NCBI RefSeq assembly: GCF_003014755.1
Contig: NZ_PYAW01000007.1
Location: 248,001 to 312,000 of the forward strand
Length of the DNA stretch: 64,000 nucleotides
Direction: 5' to 3'
DNA from: Chitinophaga niastensis
Lineage (GTDB): Bacteria > Bacteroidota > Bacteroidia > Chitinophagales > Chitinophagaceae
Shown here piece by piece: positions 26,092 through 35,522 of this stretch. The translations under genes were made by a program, and so were the position numbers. A model generated the notes under the pieces. That model saw only the letters and a list, made by a program, of their open reading frames with translations, searched no databases and had not been told where the DNA came from. Each line of letters begins with the position of its first letter. Positions within the stretch are counted from its first letter, which is position 1.

Positions 26092-27294
26092 TTAATTTAA
26101 AAACTGCAGCGGACCGGAAGACTGCAACCCGTTACCATCCAACAGGGATAAATACCACACTACCGCACCGGCTGGTGCTACAGGACAATTTATCTTATTG
26201 CTCTTTACCGATACCCGTATGCTTTCCCATTTCCTTTTTTCGGGAAGAGAGGTAGTGTCTGTTGTATAGTTTAAAAAAGATTGAACGCTATCGGATGCAT
26301 TGCTGATACTGGCAGTTACCTGTCCGTTTGTTATACGGAAATCTTTTATTACAGGCAACGGAGGAGTATTATTAAACAGGTGGTTGATGAACGTAAAGAT
26401 CTCATCATTTGCCCATCCATAATGGTGGCTGTGTTTCATGCCAACTTTGATACATAGGTACCTGTTGCGCACCAATGCGTAAGTATGGGCATACGCCGTT
26501 AACCAGAAATGCACGTCATTAGCGCCATTGATAAATAATACCGGCATGCCGGCTTTACCAATATAATTGGACGGGTCGTATTGTTTTATCCACGTTTCCT
26601 GGTTTTGAAGACTGATACCCGCTACCGCTTTCGCCATATTACCGCACTCCCATAAATATCCGCAGCCGTAAACCGGTACGGCGGCCTTGTAGCGGTTATC
26701 CAGACCGGCCATCATACAGGTAATGACTCCGCCCCAGCTGATACCGGTAATGGCTATACGGTTACTGTCTATTTCCGGAAATTGCCTGATCAGGTTATGC
26801 GCCAGTAAAACATTGGCAACGGCCTGGTATAGCCATTGGTCATGCAGGTCGGGGGTAACATCAAAATAGGGTGTTTGCCCGTTTGTTTCTTCCAATCCAT
26901 TTTCCAGGTGTTTTCTTTCAGGGCCGTTTCCCCGAAGATCCATTGCAATGGCTGCATATCCTTTTTTTGCCCACATGAGGGCCCATTCTCTGAAGGCTGT
27001 CCCTCCACCTCCATGTACCAGTACCACTGCCGGGAGATGTTTATCCAGGGATCGGTTTCCGCTGATGGTACCCGGTGTGGCGTAATAAGCAAAAACAGAT
27101 TGTGCATGTTGTTTATAAGGCAAACCCTGATAAATAATACCAATGGCAGAATCAACCGCCATTGTTTTAAAGGCGGGCGTTTCATCGATACCGGGAACAT
27201 CCCAGATAGTTCCTTTTACGCCGGTTTGTGCAGTGGCGGTCTTAATCGTCAAAGCCTTTATAACAATGAATAGAAAAACACAGTGTTTAGTCAT
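26092..27294 (-). CDS. exported alpha/beta hydrolase, acetylxylan-esterase/dienelactone-hydrolase-like
   Basis: 400 residues. A signal peptide (cleavage near KTATAQ) is followed by an alpha/beta hydrolase core: PAVVLVHGGGGTAFREWALMW, GYAAIAMDLRGNGPER, nucleophile serine in IAITGISWGGVITCMMAG, AAVPVYGCGYLWECG, the acid in LFINGANDVHFW and histidine in KHSHHYGW. A beta-rich C-terminal domain (about 320-400, SVQSFLNYTTDTT, VVWYLSLLDGNGLQSSGP) resembles the one on PhoPQ-type or cephalosporin-C deacetylase-like proteins. It likely removes acetyl or similar groups from an extracellular compound. It begins right after the DoxX-like gene region and is divergent from the RidA-like gene. Confidence 0.82.
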   Translation of the reverse strand: MTKHCVFLFIVIKALTIKTATAQTGVKGTIWDVPGIDETPAFKTMAVDSAIGIIYQGLPYKQHAQSVFAYYATPGTISGNRSLDKHLPAVVLVHGGGGTAFREWALMWAKKGYAAIAMDLRGNGPERKHLENGLEETNGQTPYFDVTPDLHDQWLYQAVANVLLAHNLIRQFPEIDSNRIAITGISWGGVITCMMAGLDNRYKAAVPVYGCGYLWECGNMAKAVAGISLQNQETWIKQYDPSNYIGKAGMPVLFINGANDVHFWLTAYAHTYALVRNRYLCIKVGMKHSHHYGWANDEIFTFINHLFNNTPPLPVIKDFRITNGQVTASISNASDSVQSFLNYTTDTTSLPEKRKWESIRVSVKSNKINCPVAPAGAVVWYLSLLDGNGLQSSGPLQFLN

Positions 27295-27404
27295 ATAGAA
27301 AAGAAACCCTAATATAATACGTATTGCTGAAATCTTTATATGCAGTGTATTTTAGTTAATTTCGTTTCAATTATTTTTTTTAAGATTAAAAAACGGCCAA
27401 CAGC

Positions 27405-27875
27405 ATGGACATCAGGAAAATACACGAGCAGTTGAAAGCGGAAGGATTTACTCCTGAAAACACCACACCACCCGGAGGATCTTATGTATCTGTAAATATC
27501 CGGGCTAACATTGCCTATATAGCAATACAATTTCCGATAGCACAGGAACAATTCCTTTTTACAGGAAGGCTGGGGCAGGAACTAACCACGCAGGACGGGT
27601 ACAAAGCTGCCAAACTCGCTGCCATGAATGTACTCGGGCAAATCAATAAATATGTGGGCTTTGATAAAATAACAGGATTAAATCATATTGATGTTTATTA
27701 TCAGGCGGCGGGAAATTGGGATGACGGGCCCATTGTTGCCAATGGCGCGTCAGACTTGTTCCTCAATATCCCCGGAGATGCCGGGAAGCACTCCAGGGCA
27801 ATATTCGGTGTTGATAAACTACCAAGAAACTTCAGTGTAGGGTTAACCACTTCATTTACTATTAAGGAAGATTAA
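27405..27875 (+). CDS. RidA/YjgF-family protein (long form)
   Basis: 156 residues, longer than canonical RidA (about 128). It carries the pattern of the YjgF-like 'long' subgroup: YVSVNIRANIAYIAIQFPI, FLFTGRLGQELTTQDGYKAAKLAAMNVLGQI, VYYQAAGNWDDGPIVANGASDL and GKHSRAIFGVDKLPRNFSVG. The arginine that binds substrate carboxylates in true RidA appears as HSRAIFG. RidA deaminates reactive enamines/imines; for this subgroup the substrate is uncertain. The cytochrome-b-like gene follows after 39 bases. Confidence 0.85.
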   Translation: MDIRKIHEQLKAEGFTPENTTPPGGSYVSVNIRANIAYIAIQFPIAQEQFLFTGRLGQELTTQDGYKAAKLAAMNVLGQINKYVGFDKITGLNHIDVYYQAAGNWDDGPIVANGASDLFLNIPGDAGKHSRAIFGVDKLPRNFSVGLTTSFTIKED

Positions 27876-27914
27876 AATTAGCAACTACCCACCTAATCCC
27901 AATAATAAGCCAAC

Positions 27915-28526
27915 ATGAAAAAAGTACATTATATCTCAGGGATACTATTGATAGTTTTCATTGCCATGCATTTGTTTAACCACCTGATGAGTTTATTTGG
28001 CCCGGGTGAACATATTTATGTAATGGACCGGTTGCGGCTAATCTATCGCAATGTATTGGTAGAAACACTCTTGATGGCCGCCTGCGCAGTACAAATCATT
28101 TCAGGTATACAACTCATACGAAACAGAAAAAGGCAATCCCACTCCGCTTTCGATAAGCTGCAAGTACTGACAGGATGTTATCTGGCAGGATTTCTGGTCA
28201 TACATTTAAGTGCTGTTTTTGGGGGTCGGCTGGTTTTACACCTTGATACAAATTTTTATTTTGGTGCAGCAGGGTTAAATGCTTTCCCTGCCAACCTTTT
28301 CTTTATTCCCTATTATTCGTTTGCCGTCCTGGCTGTTTTCGGGCACCTGGCATGTGTACACCAAAAGAAAATGCGCATTGCCCTGTTTGGTGTATCACCT
28401 CAAAGACAATCGCTTATTATGGTTATTATAGGAGTAATTATAACGGGCAGCATTCTTTATGGCCTGACCGATGGGTTTAAAGGACAAGAGATCCCAAAAG
28501 CATATCATATATTAATGGGAAAATAG
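27915..28526 (+). CDS. five-helix membrane protein, cytochrome-b-like, possible haem ligands
   Basis: 203 residues with about five helices. Histidines lie within the helices at spacings typical of b-type haem binding in fumarate reductase/succinate dehydrogenase membrane subunits: AMHLFNHLM near residues 18-23, FLVIHLSAVFG near 98, and FGHLACVHQ near 143-149. No quinone-reductase catalytic partner is adjacent, and the function is inferred only from these patterns. It follows the RidA-like gene on the same strand and may be co-transcribed. Confidence 0.62.
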   Translation: MKKVHYISGILLIVFIAMHLFNHLMSLFGPGEHIYVMDRLRLIYRNVLVETLLMAACAVQIISGIQLIRNRKRQSHSAFDKLQVLTGCYLAGFLVIHLSAVFGGRLVLHLDTNFYFGAAGLNAFPANLFFIPYYSFAVLAVFGHLACVHQKKMRIALFGVSPQRQSLIMVIIGVIITGSILYGLTDGFKGQEIPKAYHILMGK

Positions 28527-28563
28527 GCTAATACAGTAGTACATAGTATTTGGGGCAACGGTT

Positions 28564-28833
28564 TTATTCCCCGTTGTCATGCATATCCATTTCCAGCATT
28601 TTACTAACGCCGGCATATTCTGCAGCTGCCTGCGGGCATAATACTGCACCTAAGGAAGTCATAATCTTTTGTGTTACGAGATCAATATCTTCTGTTGTAA
28701 TTAATAAAGAAGGGGTATGATTTCTGAACCGGCGTAATAAATTGTGTTTGTGTTCTCCGGTCACGCCAACCAGTTTATTCATCCTGTTAATAGCAGCATG
28801 ATACAATTCTTCATAATAAAAAAGCATGTTCAT
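28564..28833 (-). CDS. hypothetical small protein
   Basis: 89 residues from the ATG at 28831-28833; a TTG eight codons upstream would give 97. Predominantly helical, soluble, with no motif I recognise (LFYYEELYHAAINRMNKLVG at the N-terminus, acidic tail EMDMHDNGE). It lies 79 bases downstream of the LysR gene start-to-stop on the same strand; relation to it is unknown. Confidence 0.5.
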   Translation of the reverse strand: MNMLFYYEELYHAAINRMNKLVGVTGEHKHNLLRRFRNHTPSLLITTEDIDLVTQKIMTSLGAVLCPQAAAEYAGVSKMLEMDMHDNGE

Positions 28834-28912
28834 AAAGGCGTATTTAGTATAGCTCAAATGTAGGCTTAAGCGTATAACCGCAGCTATATGAAAATATTAT
28901 GACCTATAATTA

Positions 28913-29809
28913 TTAATTATAGATAGATCTTGCCATTTTTATAAACCGTTTGTTCAGCTCACTGGTTTCGCCTTTCCGCTGAATAAAGTAAAAAGTGCGC
29001 TCTATCCGCAGTCCTTCAAACTGCAGGATGGTAAGCTCTCCGTGCTGTAATTCCTTCACGATGGAGCGTGTTGAAAGGAATCCTACACAGCCGGATTCCA
29101 GCAGGAAATTTTTCAGCGCCTCCGTTCCTCCCAGCCGCACTTTAATCTTCAGGTCGCTCAGTCGTATTTTACTTTTCAGCAAGCCGTTCTTAATGGCCTC
29201 CAGTGTACCACTACCCCGCTCTCTGATAGCTACCGGCATGTTCAATATCTCTTTCAGCGGATAGTTCTTTTTCTTTGCCAGCGGGTTATCCCGGCTGCAC
29301 ACGGCAACAATCTGGTCTTTCAGGAAAGACTGATAGGTAATGTTGGTCAGCTTACCTTTTTCTTCTGTAACGCCTATATTGATTTCCTTGTCCAGCAATG
29401 CCTGCAGCACAATTTCACTGTTCCTGTTGAGCAAAGAAATATCCACCAGCGGATACTCCCGGTGAAAGGCAGACATCACCTTGGGTAAAATGTACAACGC
29501 CGCGGTAGTGCTGGCGCCGAGGTTGAGCATACCGGTAGCCTGCTGTGTATCGTGTATCACAGAAATATCAAATTCTGTTTCCTGTTGTATCAGCTTCACC
29601 GTTAATAACCGGCTATACAGCAACAGACCAGCTTCTGTTAACTCTATCTGCAATCCTTTTCGCTCAAACAGTTTGGTTTTGTATTGTTCTTCCAGTCCTT
29701 TTACATGGGTACTTACAGCCGGCTGGGAAATAAACAACTCCTGGGCGGCCTTTGAAAAGCTTTTCTGGTGAGCAACTTCCATAAAAACGAGGTGACGGTT
29801 AGATAGCAT
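28913..29809 (-). CDS. LysR-family transcriptional regulator
   Basis: 298 residues, standard length. The N-terminal winged helix-turn-helix reads VFMEVAHQKSFSKAAQELFISQPAVSTHVKGLEEQYKTKLFERKG; the periplasmic-binding-like effector domain starts near residue 90 (GMLNLGASTTAALYILPKVMSAFH) and includes ESGCVGFLSTRSI. It probably responds to a small metabolite. LysR genes are usually divergent from their target, but here the neighbour upstream (SusCD-locus lipoprotein) points the same way, so the target is unclear. Confidence 0.92.
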   Translation of the reverse strand: MLSNRHLVFMEVAHQKSFSKAAQELFISQPAVSTHVKGLEEQYKTKLFERKGLQIELTEAGLLLYSRLLTVKLIQQETEFDISVIHDTQQATGMLNLGASTTAALYILPKVMSAFHREYPLVDISLLNRNSEIVLQALLDKEINIGVTEEKGKLTNITYQSFLKDQIVAVCSRDNPLAKKKNYPLKEILNMPVAIRERGSGTLEAIKNGLLKSKIRLSDLKIKVRLGGTEALKNFLLESGCVGFLSTRSIVKELQHGELTILQFEGLRIERTFYFIQRKGETSELNKRFIKMARSIYN

Positions 29810-29849
29810 AACATCACATTTTTCAACAAATTATCGAAAAAATAAGAAA

Positions 29850-29874
29850 TCCGGCACCATTAATTGGCGCCGGA
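29850..29874 (-). terminator. terminator of the SusCD locus
   Basis: Nine-base arms (TCCGGCACC and GGCGCCGGA, one mismatch forming a G-U pair in RNA) with a 7-base loop. On the minus strand it lies about 50 bases after the stop at 29926 and is followed by TTTCTTATTTTTT. Confidence 0.65.
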
Positions 29875-29925
29875 CAGCTATCAAACTAATTCTCACTAAC
29901 TATAAGAAGGTTTATATCAAAAAAA

Positions 29926-31386
29926 TTATTGCAATTTGGCCAGCCACAAAGAGGCATTCATAAACAGTGCAGCATGGCTGTATAAAGGCCAGCTTACGTA
30001 CAGATTATTACCGGGTGCGCCGGTACCATCGTCCATAGGAGAGCTATCCGTAACCACGTATATACGTCCGGATCCAAAAGTGGAAGAAGCGCTCATGAGG
30101 TGCGTATTGCCCTGCGCATAACCGCCCTGCCAGATCAATCCCTGTACACTTGCATTGGTAGCAGGATTGATGGTAATGGTGGCGCCGTTATTAAATTCCA
30201 GCTTCGACACACTGCCCTGTGAGCCATTCAGTATGGGATTGCTGCTGCTATTAGTAAGTACATTAGTGGTGATCTCAGAAATATTGGTAAGATCAATGCT
30301 GAAGCCAAAAGGATTATTCTGTACACTGTTATTCGTCATCAGGTCATTCCATATAGCCGGGGAATCATAACCATCGTTATTACGGTCGCTCATGGTATGA
30401 TCAGAAATCATAAATAATCCGCCACCATGACTCACGAAATTAAGGATCGCTGTTTTTTCTGCAGCTGTGAAAAGGATATTAGGTTCATCTACCACAAATA
30501 CATCGTAGTTAGCGAGGTCCTGTGGATTGGAAGTATTACCGTAAGTAAGCGCAGTACCTGAAGGCAAAGTTTCTACAGTATTACCAGTCTTAACCAGCGC
30601 AATACCCCAGCTGGAAATGGCGCCGGTCCAATATGTTTCCGCAGTGGATGCGGTGATACCTGATTGGGCAGGAGTTGGGAAACGTTGCGGTATACTGTTA
30701 TCTTCATCAATTACCCAGTCGGCATTACCCGCCGTTTCTGCTTTGGTAGCATCAAACAGGAATTTTTTTCCTTTACCGGTTCCTGTTCCTGTTGTATCAG
30801 TGGTACCATAATTGTTGATGATAAAATCATCAAAGTCGATCCTGCTGCTGGCACCATCCGTTTTACGTATTTCAAAACGAATATTACCTGCCACATTAAC
30901 GGTAAAAGTGGCTGCCTGCAATGTGTTCGCACTGGTGGTAATGGTGCTCCCCGTTTGCGTGTAGTTGCTGCCACCATTAGTGCTGTACCATAATTGCCAG
31001 GTGCTGTTACCATCAGATCCAAACTTCGCATGTTGAACGGTAACTGTTCCCGCTCCATTGGGGTTATCAAAATTCATGGTCAGCTTGCCGCTGTTTCTTA
31101 CGCGGGCGGCCTGTGTGCCGTTCTTAACATCATTACTCAGGTTACCTAACAAGGCATCAGTAAAGGTCCATGATCCGGAGCTAAGGGTTACACCGCCGGT
31201 GGCATAAGAACCTTTGGTGCCACTATCAAAATTTTCAGAGACGCCTACTGTGGATTCAGTAGTAGCTTTATGCCATGCAGATTTCTCCGGCGGGACGGTA
31301 TTATATCCCTTTTCCTTTGCGCAGGATGCAAAAAGTAAGATGCCGCAGCAAACAATAGACAGGTTAAAATTTGTCAGAATTTTCAT
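29926..31386 (-). CDS. lipoprotein with jelly-roll module and glutamine-amidotransferase-like (ThuA/DUF4350-type) domain
   Basis: 486 residues from the ATG at 31384-31386. A lipoprotein signal ends in LLFASC. About residues 45-190 form a beta-sandwich seen next to Bacteroidota exo- and endonuclease-like proteins (FDSGTKGSYATGGVTLSSGS, ARVRNSGKLTMNFDN, SRIDFDDFIIN). The second half (about 210-486) resembles a class I glutamine-amidotransferase-like fold: KFLFDATKAETAGNADW, LANYDVFVVDEPNILFT, ILNFVSHGGGLFMISDHTM, GRIYVVTDSSPMDDG. No catalytic cysteine is evident at the nucleophile elbow, so a binding role is likely. Last gene of the SusCD locus. Confidence 0.65.
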   Translation of the reverse strand: MKILTNFNLSIVCCGILLFASCAKEKGYNTVPPEKSAWHKATTESTVGVSENFDSGTKGSYATGGVTLSSGSWTFTDALLGNLSNDVKNGTQAARVRNSGKLTMNFDNPNGAGTVTVQHAKFGSDGNSTWQLWYSTNGGSNYTQTGSTITTSANTLQAATFTVNVAGNIRFEIRKTDGASSRIDFDDFIINNYGTTDTTGTGTGKGKKFLFDATKAETAGNADWVIDEDNSIPQRFPTPAQSGITASTAETYWTGAISSWGIALVKTGNTVETLPSGTALTYGNTSNPQDLANYDVFVVDEPNILFTAAEKTAILNFVSHGGGLFMISDHTMSDRNNDGYDSPAIWNDLMTNNSVQNNPFGFSIDLTNISEITTNVLTNSSSNPILNGSQGSVSKLEFNNGATITINPATNASVQGLIWQGGYAQGNTHLMSASSTFGSGRIYVVTDSSPMDDGTGAPGNNLYVSWPLYSHAALFMNASLWLAKLQ

Positions 31387-31485
31387 AACAATAGATTTAT
31401 TATTAAATATAATAAACTCTACTGCGCCCATCATATTAAGCTTAGGTTAACTGCGGCATCCAACTTTTTGTTTCAAAATTATCTT

Positions 31486-33555
31486 TTATTTTTTAGCGGT
31501 GCTATTCCTGATTGGCACAAACAACACAGCGTCTGCAATGACAATACCATCTGCGTTTTTATTAGTGATTTCTACAAAACTGTTATCTCCGGCAGGAAGA
31601 TCATAAGTTCCCAAAGCCACCCAGCCGCCGGTTGTTTGACCAGAGGCGATGATGTCTGCCGACTTAATAAATATTTCCCTGGATTGTTTACCATCAAAAA
31701 CGTTGAAATGTTTCACTGAACTTTCATGTTCCATTTTTGAGGAATAAATATAAACAGCATAGTTTCCTTTTTCTTTGATCGTTGGCGTGAATTTCACTTT
31801 CTTTACGTCCTCACTTTTGCCTTCAAAATATAACATAGAAGGACCGAACCCGCCGAGTTGCTTCAGCTTCCAATCTCCTGTGATGGATACTTTAGCAGCA
31901 TTTTCATTGTCAATTAATATCTCAGGTGTTGACCCATCTGCTAACGGATTAACTGCGAGTATCCGTTGCAGTTCCTTCACATCTATTTCCTGTACCGGCT
32001 TTTTAGTATTGATGGCCAGCGTAGCCGCTACTGCAGACGATTGTCCCAGTACCATAAACACCGGTTCCATTCTGATAGAGCCATAAGCGATATGAGAGGC
32101 AGATAAACATACCGGCACGAGCAAATTTTTGCAGGCTGTTTTTGGCGGCACAATAGCGCGGTAAGCAATCGGATAAGGCGAAAATCCATGCTGCTGTACA
32201 TCCCCTTCATTTTTCACCTGTGCTTTGCCGTTGGCGTCCAGTACTACCAACCGCTGGCAATTATGCGAATCCATGCCATAAGCGCCGGTACCAACGCCAT
32301 CGGCTACACGCTCTTTGCCCAGGCAGTTGTTTTCCGTCATTACATATTCCCCGATCATCCTGCGGGCTTCCCTGATATATGGTTGCGGCGACCAATGATC
32401 ATTATCCGTGTATTCATCCTTAGGGTATCCCCAGCGCTTCACTTCCGCACGAACAAACGCGGGCACTTCTGGATCATTCCCCAGAAAATACAGTAATCCT
32501 TTATTATGCAATGCCAGCGCTTTATTGAAATCTTTCCGTTCCTGGTAAGAAGCATCCGGATAACGATAGTTTGCTCCTATCATATCGGTAGAAAAACCGC
32601 CTTTATTATTGATGTCTGTTTTTCTGTTGGGCATCAAAGACCAGTTCATATCCAGTTTGAGATTAGTCCACGGCTTTTTTTCCATTACCCGGAGTAACAA
32701 TTCATACTTTGATGCATCGTATCCTTCCGGCTTTGTTATGGGGATCAGGTTAGTGCTGTCATCTGTTAAACAAATCCTGTAGTTATACGCCTGTACGGCT
32801 TTATCGCCTGAACCTTGCGGCTGTAATGTATTAGTGCTAATGCCCCATAACAATCCGCTTGCCGGGTTACCTGCTATTTTATAAGGATCTATTCCATCGG
32901 GTAATTGATTTGTCCATTGATGATTGGCAGGAAATTCAGGCACCTGTACCCCATTGATATGTTCGCCATACTGCGCATTGCTTTCCCGGCCTACGGTGTA
33001 AGGCACGCCTGCTTTAGCCATGAGATCACCTTCATAGGAGCAATCAATAAAAACGGTAGCAGCAATTGTTTTATTGGTGGCACTATTGGGCTTTTCAGCA
33101 TTTTCTACTACTATATTTTGAATATATCCATTCCTATTTTTAACTGCTTTGATAATGCGGTGGCTATATAACACTTCTATCTTCACGGCTTTCAGGTAGT
33201 CATTAAAAATACCTTCTGCTACATGTGGTTCAAAGATCCATTGTTCAAACTTGCCATAATGCTGGCCTATGCGGCGGTAAAAATTATTTGCCAGTCCTGT
33301 TACAGCATATTTATTACCGATATCAGTATAGCCCAGGCCGCCGGATGACAGCCCTCCTACGTGCTTTCCGGGTTCTATCAAAATAACTGTCTTCCCTGAT
33401 TTAGCCGCGGTGTATGCTGCTATAACGCCACTTGAAGTACCGCCGTACACACATATATCGGCGGTGGTATTTTTCTGTGCAAAACTCACCATATTAAAGG
33501 CCAGTATGCACAATAAAGTGATCATATAATTTTTCATGCTTTCTTTTTTCATCAT
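31486..33555 (-). CDS. exported FAD-dependent oxidoreductase with C-terminal xanthan-lyase/golvesin-like domain
   Basis: 689 residues. A signal peptide (ending FNMVSFAQ) is followed by an FAD_oxidored domain: DICVYGGTSSGVIAAYTAAKSGKTVILIEPGKHVGGLSSGG, a GxGxxG-like nucleotide fold, and DCSYEGDLMAKAGVPYTVGRE. Catalytic-type residues further on include HWSPQPYIREARRMIGEYVMTE and YPIAYRAIVP. The last about 130 residues form a beta-sandwich of the type annotated on xanthan lyases and golvesin (FEGKSEDVKKVKFTPTIKEK, GWVALGTYDLPAGDNSFVEI). It probably oxidises a sugar or related compound in the periplasm. It sits 26 bases after the gene for the Calx-beta-like lipoprotein. Confidence 0.85.
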   Translation of the reverse strand: MMKKESMKNYMITLLCILAFNMVSFAQKNTTADICVYGGTSSGVIAAYTAAKSGKTVILIEPGKHVGGLSSGGLGYTDIGNKYAVTGLANNFYRRIGQHYGKFEQWIFEPHVAEGIFNDYLKAVKIEVLYSHRIIKAVKNRNGYIQNIVVENAEKPNSATNKTIAATVFIDCSYEGDLMAKAGVPYTVGRESNAQYGEHINGVQVPEFPANHQWTNQLPDGIDPYKIAGNPASGLLWGISTNTLQPQGSGDKAVQAYNYRICLTDDSTNLIPITKPEGYDASKYELLLRVMEKKPWTNLKLDMNWSLMPNRKTDINNKGGFSTDMIGANYRYPDASYQERKDFNKALALHNKGLLYFLGNDPEVPAFVRAEVKRWGYPKDEYTDNDHWSPQPYIREARRMIGEYVMTENNCLGKERVADGVGTGAYGMDSHNCQRLVVLDANGKAQVKNEGDVQQHGFSPYPIAYRAIVPPKTACKNLLVPVCLSASHIAYGSIRMEPVFMVLGQSSAVAATLAINTKKPVQEIDVKELQRILAVNPLADGSTPEILIDNENAAKVSITGDWKLKQLGGFGPSMLYFEGKSEDVKKVKFTPTIKEKGNYAVYIYSSKMEHESSVKHFNVFDGKQSREIFIKSADIIASGQTTGGWVALGTYDLPAGDNSFVEITNKNADGIVIADAVLFVPIRNSTAKK

Positions 33556-33581
33556 TAATTATAAATCAGATAGCTGTTTTG

Positions 33582-34052
33582 TCAGGGAGTAATGGTATAA
33601 GTAAATATGCCGTATGCATTTGCATATCCCAGTCCAATCTCAAACCCTTCTGTAGCTGTATTTAAGGTGATGATCACCGTTTTTTTACTGGTTTGCAGTG
33701 CGTTATTTAATCCCGCAATATTTATATCTGCCCGCCAGCTGCCGGCAGGGATGGTAACGCTTAACGGGGGGACTGTATAATCCACTCCGGCAGCAGCCGT
33801 ACCGGCCAGTGCAAAAGATACGGTTACATCTTTAGTGTATAGCTGGTTTAAATAAACCCTGGCTACGCCGGTTGCATTTTTTTTACCGGTAGCCGAGTTG
33901 GTAAATGTTACTGTGCCATCGGGTACTTTGGCCACTGTGTATACCCGCTTAGGTGCATCGGGATATACAGGGTCCTCTTTTTTGCAGGAAGATGTCAGTA
34001 ACAAGCTGCATACAGAAAGGCATGATATGATAAAAGATAACTTGTTTTTCAT
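33582..34052 (-). CDS. lipoprotein with Calx-beta-like domain (SusE-position protein)
   Basis: 156 residues from the ATG at 34050-34052; the longer frame upstream overlaps the SusD gene and is not needed. Lipoprotein signal with lipobox LLTSSC. One Ig-like Calx-beta domain: VTFTNSATGKKN, VTVSFALAGTAAAGVDYTVP, VTIPAGSWRADINIAGLNNA, TVIITLNTATEG. In SusCD operons this position is held by SusE/F-type surface lipoproteins that bind the substrate. It lies 35 bases after the SusD gene. Confidence 0.75.
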   Translation of the reverse strand: MKNKLSFIISCLSVCSLLLTSSCKKEDPVYPDAPKRVYTVAKVPDGTVTFTNSATGKKNATGVARVYLNQLYTKDVTVSFALAGTAAAGVDYTVPPLSVTIPAGSWRADINIAGLNNALQTSKKTVIITLNTATEGFEIGLGYANAYGIFTYTITP

Positions 34053-34087
34053 GTGTTTGAATTTAAAAATGTAAGTGAGCGATAACA

Positions 34088-35494
34088 TTAATACCCGTGG
34101 TTTTGAACGAGGTTGGTGTTGATCAGTAATTCGCTGCTGGCAATGGGCCATCTTACCCAATCGGGATTAGTGTTGCCGGTAACGGTGGCGTACCGGCCGC
34201 TGCGTACCAAATCGAAATAACGCTTGCCTTCAAAAGCCAGTTCTTTTAACCGTTCATTTTCTATAGCTACTCTTACATCGGCTTGTGTGGCGGCTGTGGT
34301 GCCATTTAGTCCAGCTCTTGTTCTTATTTTATTGAGTTCCGTGATGGCATTATTTGTTTGCGTTAACTCGTTGTAAGCCTCTGCACGAAGCAAAATAATA
34401 TCTGCCAGTCTGTACAGGATGTAATTGGAGTCAAAATATCGCTGGCTGCCAATAAGGGTACCCAGGTATTTGGTACCATAATCTTTGTTTACATCTCTCC
34501 ATGGCGCTGATGGACTGCCGGTATTGGTGTAGGTAGCGCTCTTGCGTAAATCACCGGGTTCAAAAGCAGCTTTCAACTTCTCTGAGGGGCATACCAGCCA
34601 GCTGCCACCGGGATAACTGGTAGGTGAAGTTTGACCAATCGGTAAAAAGAAACTCACTACTGTATTTCCATTTTCATTGTTGCCGTTGCTAAATTGCAAT
34701 TCAAAAATGGACTCCGTAGTATTTTTAGCTAAGAAGATACTGCCATAATCAGCACCTGCTACCAATGTGTAGTTAGCCGGAGTGCCGGTAACAATTTTAT
34801 CTGTAATATCCAGTGTTTCCTGGTACTGCTTTTTCCACATGTAATAATCTGCCAACAGGGCTCTTACTGCGCCTTTGGTGGCCCTTCCCCTGGTGTCTGT
34901 CAGCGCGGCATAAGTATCCGGCACCCTGCTTTCTGCTGCCAGCAGATCGGACAGTACCAATGCATATACTTCTGCTGGTGTTGCCTGTTTTGGAAAATAA
35001 TTCTGCGTAGTTGAATAATAGGGTGCTGTTAAAAGTGGTACATTTTCAAATGTTCTCACCAAATAGAAATACAACAGTGCTCTTAAAAAATATGCTTCAC
35101 CTAAGATCCTTTCTTTTGCAGCAAAATCAGGTATTGCCGGCACATATTTTAATACATTATTAACTCTGTTGATGGTGGTGTAAACACTGCCCCAGGCACT
35201 CAGGGAAATATCTGCATTCACGTTACCGTTTATCAGCTGCAATGTTTCTGTTATCGAAAGATCGCTTGGACCGTACACATCAGCTCTTGCTTCTCCCCAC
35301 AATAGTAAAGAACGGGGCAAGTCCTGCACACCGTCGTAGCAGCCAATGATAGCCGCTTGTGCAGCACTTTCATTTTTTAAAGAACCGTCTGCTGTAATGG
35401 CACTTTCGGGTTTCAGGTCAATCACCTGCTTACAGGATAATAAAGTGCCTATAAATAAAATGAGGATTGATATATAAGTTATACTGCGTTTCAT
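34088..35494 (-). CDS. RagB/SusD-family outer membrane lipoprotein
   Basis: 468 residues. Lipoprotein signal with lipobox GTLLSC. Typical SusD features: the helical TPR-like N-terminal half (AAIIGCYDGVQDLPRSLLLWGEARAD, NNVLKYVPAIPDFAAKERILGEAYFLRALLYFYLVRTF), RATKGAVRALLADYYMWKKQYQE, and the C-terminal LADIILLRAEAYNEL, ERLKELAFEGKRYFDLVRSGRY. It caps the SusC transporter and captures substrate at the cell surface. Starts 28 bases after the SusC gene. Confidence 0.95.
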   Translation of the reverse strand: MKRSITYISILILFIGTLLSCKQVIDLKPESAITADGSLKNESAAQAAIIGCYDGVQDLPRSLLLWGEARADVYGPSDLSITETLQLINGNVNADISLSAWGSVYTTINRVNNVLKYVPAIPDFAAKERILGEAYFLRALLYFYLVRTFENVPLLTAPYYSTTQNYFPKQATPAEVYALVLSDLLAAESRVPDTYAALTDTRGRATKGAVRALLADYYMWKKQYQETLDITDKIVTGTPANYTLVAGADYGSIFLAKNTTESIFELQFSNGNNENGNTVVSFFLPIGQTSPTSYPGGSWLVCPSEKLKAAFEPGDLRKSATYTNTGSPSAPWRDVNKDYGTKYLGTLIGSQRYFDSNYILYRLADIILLRAEAYNELTQTNNAITELNKIRTRAGLNGTTAATQADVRVAIENERLKELAFEGKRYFDLVRSGRYATVTGNTNPDWVRWPIASSELLINTNLVQNHGY

Positions 35495-35522
35495 AAATCA
35501 TTTTTTTGAGATGAAAGGCTGG

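Noticed and set aside
26790..27200. 136-codon frame on the minus strand
   Set aside because: It is an out-of-frame shadow of the acetylxylan-esterase-like gene, whose catalytic motifs are in the other frame.
28556..28576. CAACGG...CCGTTG hairpin overlapping the stop of the 89-residue gene
   Set aside because: Only six-base arms and no T-run on either strand, so I cannot support a terminator.
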